From Didemnitutus sp047777955 (GTDB lineage Bacteria; Verrucomicrobiota; Verrucomicrobiia; Opitutales; Opitutaceae), in NCBI RefSeq assembly GCF_047777955.1, contig NZ_CP180537.1:3038001-3102000 (forward strand): a stretch of 64,000 bases of DNA, read 5' to 3'. The notes below the pieces were generated by a model that was given only the letters and a program-made list of their open reading frames with translations, was not told where the DNA came from and did not search any database. Below are positions 58,793 to 64,000 of this stretch, piece after piece (position 1 is the first letter of the stretch; the number at the start of each line of letters is the position of its first letter). A program made the translations under genes and the position numbers.

Positions 58793-60381
58793 TCAGAGCG
58801 GTTGCGCCGGTCCGGCAACGAGCACCACTTCGAAGCCGAGCAGGCCGGGCTGGTGGCTGTCGAAGCGCTCGTTCTCGACGGCGGCGATGCCGGGCGCGGC
58901 GGCAACGCTCGCCAGCAACGCTGTGACCCGGCGGTGGAGGTCGGGCCCGGCCGGCGCGCGCGGATGGGCGCGATCGAGCAGGCGGCCGGAAACGGCGATG
59001 CGCAGCGGCGCGTCGGCCGCGGCGGAGCCGGGCATCAGCTGCACGCGCTCGAGCCAGACATCCTCCACCGCCACGAAACGATCCTGCAGACCCGCCAGCA
59101 ACCGCCGCCAGGCCGCGCGGCGCACCGCGATCCCGTGGAGCGCCCCAATCTGCCGCTGGAGCGCGGCCAGTCGTTCGAGCTGGGCCCGGTTCATCGCCTC
59201 GCGCTGGCGCAACGGCACGATCTCGGCCTCGAGCGTCGCGATCTGCCGCCGCAGCGCGGCCTCGCACGCGCGGTAATGACGGAGCGGCGGCACGAACGTC
59301 GCGGCGGCGAGCACGGCGGCGGCCGCGAGCCAGGGTTGCCGGCGCCGGGCGCGCTCGGGCGCCAGCCGGCGCGGCGGCAGGAGGTTGATCGGAGCCGACT
59401 CGCCCGCGAATTCCGCCCGCGCCGCGCCGACCAAATCCGCCAAGTGCGGCGCGAACGCCGCCGCACCGGCGGCGACCGCGGCGGGCTGGAGGTCGACCGC
59501 CGCGAGCGGATCGTGGAGCTCGACCGGCAGATTGAGCCGCGCGGCGAGCCGCTCCGCCAGACCGGCCGTGCGGGAGGCTCCGCCGGTGAGCACGACGCGC
59601 GACGGAGCCGCGGCGCCGGCGGTGTGCTGGAAATGCGCGACGCTGCGCGCCACCTCCTGGCTGAGACGCGTGACGAAGGGCTCGAGGGCCGTCGCAAGGG
59701 CGGCGGGATCGCGTCCGGAGATTTTTCGGCCTCGGCGGCCGCCCAGTCACAGCCCCGACGCTCCGCGAGCGGTTGCGTGACGTGCTGGCCGCCGAGCCCG
59801 AGGACGCGCGCATGCCAGCGACGGCGTTCGAGGAGGAGCAGCGCGGTCGAGCGAGCGCCGAGGTTGGCGACGAGCATCGGCCCGTCGTCGGCGGCGTCAG
59901 CGATCGCCGCGCGCAGGGCCAGCACGCCCGGGCGGAGCGCGCGCGGCGCGAAACCCGCCGCCTCGACCGCAGCGCAGAGCGGATCGAGCGCCCCGAGCTT
60001 CGCGGCGCAGAGCAGCACGTCGAGTCCGAGGTCGGATTCGCCGGTGACGGCATGGCCCCAGGCGACGTCGGTCAGGGCGTGGGGCAGGCTCTGCTGGGCC
60101 TCGAAGTGCACGACCCGCTCGAGCTTCGCGGCGGCGAGGCGGGGCGTCCGGATGAACTTGGCGAGCACGAGGTGGCCGGGCAGCACCACGACGGCCGGAC
60201 CGCGGAAGGCGATCCGCGCGGCCACGGCCGCGAGCGCCCGCCGGAAGCAATCCGACCCGCTCGCCTCGCCGCCCGCGGGAACCGCGAATGTTTCCACCGC
60301 GAGTTCCTCGAGCTGGAGCCGCCCCTTTTTCCGGGCAAAAACGCCGGCCGCCACGTGGCTGGCGCCACCATCGATGACCAT
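58793..60381 (-). CDS. PilM-PilN-like fusion protein (Amuc_1101-like), apparently frameshifted
   Basis: From the ATG at 60381 an actin-like PilM domain is visible: MVIDGGASHVAAGVF, LVANLGARSTALLLLERRRW and LGLGGQHVTQPL are nucleotide-binding segments. After EAEK the frame breaks at the T5 run 59722-59726 (A5 on the coding strand). One missing base restores ISGRDPAALATALEPFVTRL, then VVLTGGASRTAGLAERLAAR, completing PilM. The same chain then has a membrane helix (WLAAAAVLAAATFVPPLRHY) and a coiled coil plus PilN-like domain to the stop at 58793. PilM and PilN are usually separate genes. Divergent from the Nudix gene. Confidence 0.8.
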
Positions 60382-60485
60382 CCTCGTTGCGGGAAAAGAA
60401 AACACGGGCTGCGCGGATTGCGGCCCATGTGCGGTTGTGTTTGTTGCGCTTTCCCCAAAGGTCACGCCCAATTTCTCATCCGCGT
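60382..60485. promoter_or_regulatory. Divergent intergenic region between the pil operon and the Nudix gene
   Basis: 104 bp separate two divergent ATG codons, so promoters for both the pilus operon and the Nudix gene should lie here. AT-richer stretches (gggaaaagaaaacac and tgtttgttgcgctttcccc) are present, but I could not assign -35/-10 boxes with confidence. Confidence 0.4.
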
Positions 60486-61004
60486 ATGTCCGCCGCCTCC
60501 TCCTCGCCCGCCCTGCCCTACAAGATCAGCGTGCTCGTCTTCCTCGAGAATCGCGCCGGCGAATTGCTGCTGATGCTCCGCGCCAAGCAGCCCAACCTCG
60601 GCGTCTGGTCGCCCATCGGCGGCAAGCTCGAGATGGACACCGGCGAGTCGCCCTTTCAGTGCGCCGTGCGCGAGATCGGCGAGGAGGTCGGACTGACGGT
60701 GAGGGAAAGCGACCTGCACCTGTTCGCGATGATCGCCGAGAACGCTTACCAGGGGCACAACCACTGGCTGATGTTCCTGTTTCACTGCAAGCTGCCGCTC
60801 GAGGCGCTGCCGCCCGACATCACCGAGGGGAAGTTCGCCTTCTGGACGCGAGAGCAGATCAAGACGCTCGAGATCCCCGAGACCGACGCCAAGGCCCTGT
60901 GGCCGATCTACGACCGCTACCGCGACGGCTTCGTCGCGCTGCGGGCCGACTGTTCCGTGTCGCCGATCCAGATCACGATCGAGCAGGTCACCGGCGCGAA
61001 GTGA
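60486..61004 (+). CDS. Nudix hydrolase
   Basis: 172 residues. The Nudix box GGKLEMDTGESPFQCAVREI continuing GEEVGL fits the GX5EX7REUXEEXGU consensus, with the metal-binding glutamates in place. It hydrolyses a nucleoside diphosphate linked to another moiety; the substrate cannot be predicted. The length and the aromatic-rich middle (HNHWLMFLFHCKLP) resemble dNTP-cleaning or general housecleaning members. The ATG at 60486 is chosen as the only start that avoids the pil operon promoter region. Confidence 0.9.
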   Translation: MSAASSSPALPYKISVLVFLENRAGELLLMLRAKQPNLGVWSPIGGKLEMDTGESPFQCAVREIGEEVGLTVRESDLHLFAMIAENAYQGHNHWLMFLFHCKLPLEALPPDITEGKFAFWTREQIKTLEIPETDAKALWPIYDRYRDGFVALRADCSVSPIQITIEQVTGAK

Positions 61005-61152
61005 CGCCGCCCCGCGTGACACCCGCCCTCCAGGGGCCTGCTGTCGGCGCCGCGTAATAAGCCGCCGCCCCCGAAGTTTCGCTTGTCTTTCCCCGGGGTT
61101 CCCCAACTTAGGACCTTGGCGTCCGAAAACTATTTCAAACTCGAATTAATCT

Positions 61153-62250
61153 GTGAGCAAGAAAGCCACCACATCCAAGAAGCCCGACGAGGGCGCAACC
61201 GCCACCAACTCCCGCCAAGCGCCCGTGAATGCGAAGCTCGGCGCCGACGAGTTGATCAAGTTCTACCGCGACATGGTTCGCATCCGTCGCTTCGAGGAGC
61301 GCTGCCTGCGCGCCTACCAGCAGGGCAAGATCGGCGGCTTCCTCCACCTCTACATCGGCCAGGAGTCGATCGCCGTCGCCTGCGCGTCGGTCATGGGCAA
61401 GGACGACCACATCATCACCGCCTACCGCGACCACGGCCACGCGCTGGCCGTCGGCATGGGCATGAACGAGTGCATGGCCGAGAACTTCGGCAAGGTCACC
61501 GGCTGCTCGCAGGGCAAGGGCGGCTCGATGCACTACTTCGACCCGACGCGCAACTTCTGGGGCGGCCACGGCATCGTCGGCGGCCAGATCCCGCTCGGCA
61601 CCGGCCTGGCGTTCGCGCTGAAATACAAGGGCCGCAAGGGCGCCGCGATGGCGTTCATGGGCGACGGCGCGGTCAACCAGGGCGCAGTGCACGAAGCCTA
61701 CAACCTCGCCGCCCTCTGGAATCTCCCGGTGATCTTCGTCGTCGAGAACAACGGCTACTCGATGGGCACCAGCCAGGCCCGCTCCTCCGCCGCCCCGTCG
61801 CTCGCGCAGCGCGCCGAGGGCTACGGGATGAATTGGGAGATCTCCGAGAACGGCCACGACGTCCTCGAGGTCCGCGACAAGTTCGCCCGCCTGCTCAAGC
61901 TCGCTCACGACGAGTCGAAGCCGAGCGTGCTCGAGATCCGCACCTACCGCTACCGCGGCCACTCCGTCGCCGACCCGGACACGACCTACCGCGAGAAGAA
62001 GGAAATCGAGGAATACAAGGCGACCCGGGACCCGATCATGACCTACGAGCGCCAGCTCGTCGCCGAAGGCGTCCTCACCGAGGCGCTCATCAAGCAAATC
62101 GACGAGGCTGCCCGCGCCGAGGCCGAGACCTCCGCGCAATTCGCCGAGCAGAGCCCCTTCCCCACCGTCGAGGACATCAAGAAGCACGTGTATTGGGAGG
62201 CGGACAATCCCGCCGACCGCAAATCCGTCGGCAGCCTCTTCTTCGACTAA
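61153..62250 (+). CDS. pdhA: Pyruvate dehydrogenase E1 component, alpha subunit
   Basis: 365 residues, GTG start. The thiamine diphosphate motif is GDGAVNQGAVHEAYNLAALW (G170 onward) ending in ENN. FYRDMVRIRRFEERCLRAYQ and the phosphorylation-loop-like YRYRGHSVADPDTTYR are typical of the alpha subunits of heterotetrameric E1. A Lys/Thr-rich extension of ~25 residues precedes the conserved start. It decarboxylates pyruvate with PdhB. First gene of the pdhA-pdhB-aceF run. Confidence 0.96.
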   Translation: MSKKATTSKKPDEGATATNSRQAPVNAKLGADELIKFYRDMVRIRRFEERCLRAYQQGKIGGFLHLYIGQESIAVACASVMGKDDHIITAYRDHGHALAVGMGMNECMAENFGKVTGCSQGKGGSMHYFDPTRNFWGGHGIVGGQIPLGTGLAFALKYKGRKGAAMAFMGDGAVNQGAVHEAYNLAALWNLPVIFVVENNGYSMGTSQARSSAAPSLAQRAEGYGMNWEISENGHDVLEVRDKFARLLKLAHDESKPSVLEIRTYRYRGHSVADPDTTYREKKEIEEYKATRDPIMTYERQLVAEGVLTEALIKQIDEAARAEAETSAQFAEQSPFPTVEDIKKHVYWEADNPADRKSVGSLFFD

Positions 62251-62268
62251 GCCGCCACGCGCACGCCG

Positions 62269-62296
62269 CTCTCAACTCTCATCTCTCAACTCTCAA
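62269..62296. repeat. 7-bp repeat between pdhA and pdhB
   Basis: Four units: CTCTCAA, CTCTCAT, CTCTCAA, CTCTCAA. They lie just before the pdhB start. Confidence 0.8.
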
Positions 62297-62306
62297 CTTT
62301 TCCGCA

Positions 62307-63284
62307 ATGCCCGTCATCACCTACCGCGAAGCCCTCCGCCACGCCATGAGCGAGGAAATCGAGCGCGACGAGAACGTCGTGCTCATGGGCGAGGAAGTCG
62401 GCCAGTTCAACGGCGCCTACAAGGTCTCCGAAGGCATGTTGGCCAAATACGGCCCGAAGCGCATCATCGACACGCCGATCTCCGAAGCCGGATTCATCGG
62501 CATGGGCGTCGGCGCCGCCATGCTCGGCATGCGCCCGATCATGGAGCTGATGTTCTTCAGCTTCTACTCGGTCGCCTTCGACCAGATCTTCAACAACGCC
62601 GCCAACATCCGCTACATGTCCGGCGGCCTCATCAACTGCCCGATCGTGCTCCGCGGCCCCGCCAACGGCGGCACGAACGTCGGCGCCACCCACTCGCACA
62701 CGCCCGAGGGCATCGCCGCCTACCACCCCGGCATCAAGGTCGTCGTCCCGTCCAACGCCTACGACGCCAAGGGCCTCATGAAGTCCGCCATCCGCGACAA
62801 CGACCCCGTGCTGTTCATGGAAAACACCATGCTCTACGGCGAGTCGTGCGAGGTGCCGGACGGCGAATACCTCATTCCGCTCGGCAAGGCCGACGTGAAA
62901 CGCGCCGGCACCGACCTCACGATCGTCGGCCACGGCCGCCCGATCCAGATGGCCCTCAAGGCCGCCGACCTCCTCAAGGAAAAGCACAACATCAACGCCG
63001 AGGTCGTCGACCTCCGCTCGATCCGCCCGCTCGACGAGGAGACCGTGCTGAACTCGGTCCGCAAGACCAACCGCGTCCTCATCGTCGAGGAAGCCAAGCC
63101 CTTCTGCTCCGTCGGCGCCATGCTCGCCTGCATCATCGCGGAAAAGGCCTTCGACGATCTCGACGCCCCGATCAAGCGCGTCACCTCGATCGACTCGCCC
63201 GCGATCTACAGCCCGCCGCTCGAAAAGCTCCAGCTCCCCAACGTCGACCGCATCTTCACCGCCGCGCTCGAGGTCCTGAAGTAA
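62307..63284 (+). CDS. pdhB: Pyruvate dehydrogenase E1 component, beta subunit
   Basis: 325 residues. MPVITYREALRHAMSEEIER and VVLMGEEVGQFNGAYKVSEG are the typical start and the cofactor-contacting glutamate region. DTPISEAGFIGMGVGAAMLG and VVDLRSIRPLDEETV are also diagnostic of transketolase-like beta subunits. Together with PdhA it forms the E1 enzyme. It is separated from pdhA by 56 bp containing a CTCTCAA repeat and from the E2 gene by 58 bp with another copy. Confidence 0.96.
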   Translation: MPVITYREALRHAMSEEIERDENVVLMGEEVGQFNGAYKVSEGMLAKYGPKRIIDTPISEAGFIGMGVGAAMLGMRPIMELMFFSFYSVAFDQIFNNAANIRYMSGGLINCPIVLRGPANGGTNVGATHSHTPEGIAAYHPGIKVVVPSNAYDAKGLMKSAIRDNDPVLFMENTMLYGESCEVPDGEYLIPLGKADVKRAGTDLTIVGHGRPIQMALKAADLLKEKHNINAEVVDLRSIRPLDEETVLNSVRKTNRVLIVEEAKPFCSVGAMLACIIAEKAFDDLDAPIKRVTSIDSPAIYSPPLEKLQLPNVDRIFTAALEVLK

Positions 63285-63289
63285 ACCGT

Positions 63290-63340
63290 CTCTCAACTCT
63301 CGTCCCTCAACTCTCAACTGCGCGCCGAAGGCGCGCCACC
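63290..63340. repeat. 7-bp repeat and small hairpin before the E2 gene
   Basis: 63290-63317 divides into CTCTCAA, CTCTCGT, CCCTCAA, CTCTCAA. It is followed by a 7-bp hairpin (gcgcgcc gaa ggcgcgc, 63320-63336) ending six bases before the ATG, where a ribosome-binding site would be expected. Confidence 0.75.
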
Positions 63341-63342
63341 CC

Positions 63343-64000
63343 ATGGCCAACATCATCGATATGCCGAAGCTCTCCGACACGATGTCGGTGGGCACGCTCG
63401 TCAAGTGGCTCAAGAAGGAAGGCGACGCCGTGAAGTCCGGCGACATGCTCGCCGAGGTCGAAACCGACAAGGCGACGATGGAGCTCGAGTCGTTCTTCGA
63501 CGGCACGCTCGTCAAGATCTTCGCTCCCGCCGGCTCGCAGGTCGCCATCGGCGCCCCGCTCTGCGCCATCGGCCAGCCCGGCGAAAAGGTCGACGCCCCT
63601 GCTTCGCCGAAGGCTTCGCAGGGCGCAGCCCCCGCAGCGCCGGCTCCGACTGCGCCGGCCACTGTCACACCGTCCGCTCCCGCCACCCCCGCTCCGGCGC
63701 AGTCGCCCTCCGTAGCCTCGGCGAAGGAGGGCCCGACCTCGGCCGCCGCTCCCGCTCCGGTCTCTCAACCCTCAACTCTCAACTCTCAACCCGCGGCCGA
63801 CGGCCGCGTCAAAATCTCGCCGCTCGCGAAGAAGATCGCCGCGCAAAACAACCTCAACGTCGCCGGCCTCGCCGGCACCGGCCCGCACGGCCGCATCGTG
63901 AAGGCCGACGTCCTCGCCGCCGTCGCCAATCCCGCCCTGCTTCAGGCCAAGTCCGCCGCGCCGGCCGCCGCCGCGAAGTCCGGCGCCGCCTTCACCGGCG
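63343..64000 (+). CDS. Dihydrolipoamide acetyltransferase, E2 component of pyruvate dehydrogenase (partial)
   Basis: 219 residues to the window edge; the catalytic domain lies outside. The N-terminal lipoyl domain (1-78) carries the lipoylated lysine K43 in ETDKATMELES. An Ala/Pro-rich flexible linker follows (about 83-155). The E1/E3-binding domain is at about 159-195 (VKISPLAKKIAAQNNLNVAG, GPHGRIVKADVL). Part of the linker, VSQPSTLNSQP, is encoded by a CTCTCAA-type 7-bp repeat (63762-63789) of the kind found between the genes of this operon. Third gene of the pdh operon. Confidence 0.95.
   Translation, partial: MANIIDMPKLSDTMSVGTLVKWLKKEGDAVKSGDMLAEVETDKATMELESFFDGTLVKIFAPAGSQVAIGAPLCAIGQPGEKVDAPASPKASQGAAPAAPAPTAPATVTPSAPATPAPAQSPSVASAKEGPTSAAAPAPVSQPSTLNSQPAADGRVKISPLAKKIAAQNNLNVAGLAGTGPHGRIVKADVLAAVANPALLQAKSAAPAAAAKSGAAFTG

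Overview
The window is GC-rich with strong C/G third-position bias and looks like chromosomal DNA of a member of Verrucomicrobiota, most likely Opitutaceae. That is an inference from gene content: an Akkermansia Amuc_1098-1101-like pilus operon, a PEP-CTERM protein, a type II/IV ATPase with a GAF domain, an RsbU/STAS pair, and abundant intergenic REP-like and short tandem repeats. No rRNA or tRNA gene was seen.

1-6.4 kb: the 3' end of an outer-membrane-like protein, ileS, a DksA-like gene with a degenerate zinc finger, lspA, and yicC on the other strand. 6.4-15.7 kb, mostly minus strand: trpB, a PEP-CTERM protein translationally coupled to a TPR-like membrane protein, a SpoIIE/RsbU phosphatase with a STAS partner, aconitase and a peroxiredoxin. 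15.8-20 kb: tyrS, a hicBA toxin-antitoxin pair, a 2-oxoadipate dioxygenase/decarboxylase and a SugE-type exporter. 20.1-25.2 kb: a three-gene module of ferredoxin-fused 2-oxoacid oxidoreductase alpha, fused beta-gamma, and an ADP-forming acyl-CoA synthetase; together they could oxidise a 2-oxoacid to acyl-CoA and then make ATP. 25.4-29.1 kb: oxidative pentose phosphate cluster zwf-opcA-pgl. 29.5-36.5 kb: yraN, a pilB-like ATPase, a chemoreceptor and small envelope proteins.

36.8-43.4 kb is a defence operon: hsdM-hsdS-darT-darG-hsdR. The DarTG DNA ADP-ribosylation system lies between the specificity and restriction subunits of a type I restriction-modification system, and the junctions are 4-bp overlaps or a 6-bp gap. 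43.4-47.6 kb is an accessory stretch: three uncharacterised genes, a 21-bp by 25-unit tandem array and a dense cluster of GTAG-type palindromic repeats.

47.7-64 kb: rpsA, a lipoprotein, agmatine catabolism genes aguA/aguB, an OmpR-type response regulator, a 5'-3' exonuclease, a pilus operon (pilM-pilN fusion, an Amuc_1100-like gene, an Amuc_1099-like gene and a secretin), a Nudix hydrolase and the pyruvate dehydrogenase operon, cut at the right edge inside the E2 gene.

Two window-wide signals stand out. First, a degenerate repeat with an exact 7-bp period occurs in at least a dozen places, nearly all intergenic, and once in frame inside the E2 linker. Second, three genes show apparent -1 frameshifts at short homopolymer runs, which may be assembly errors.
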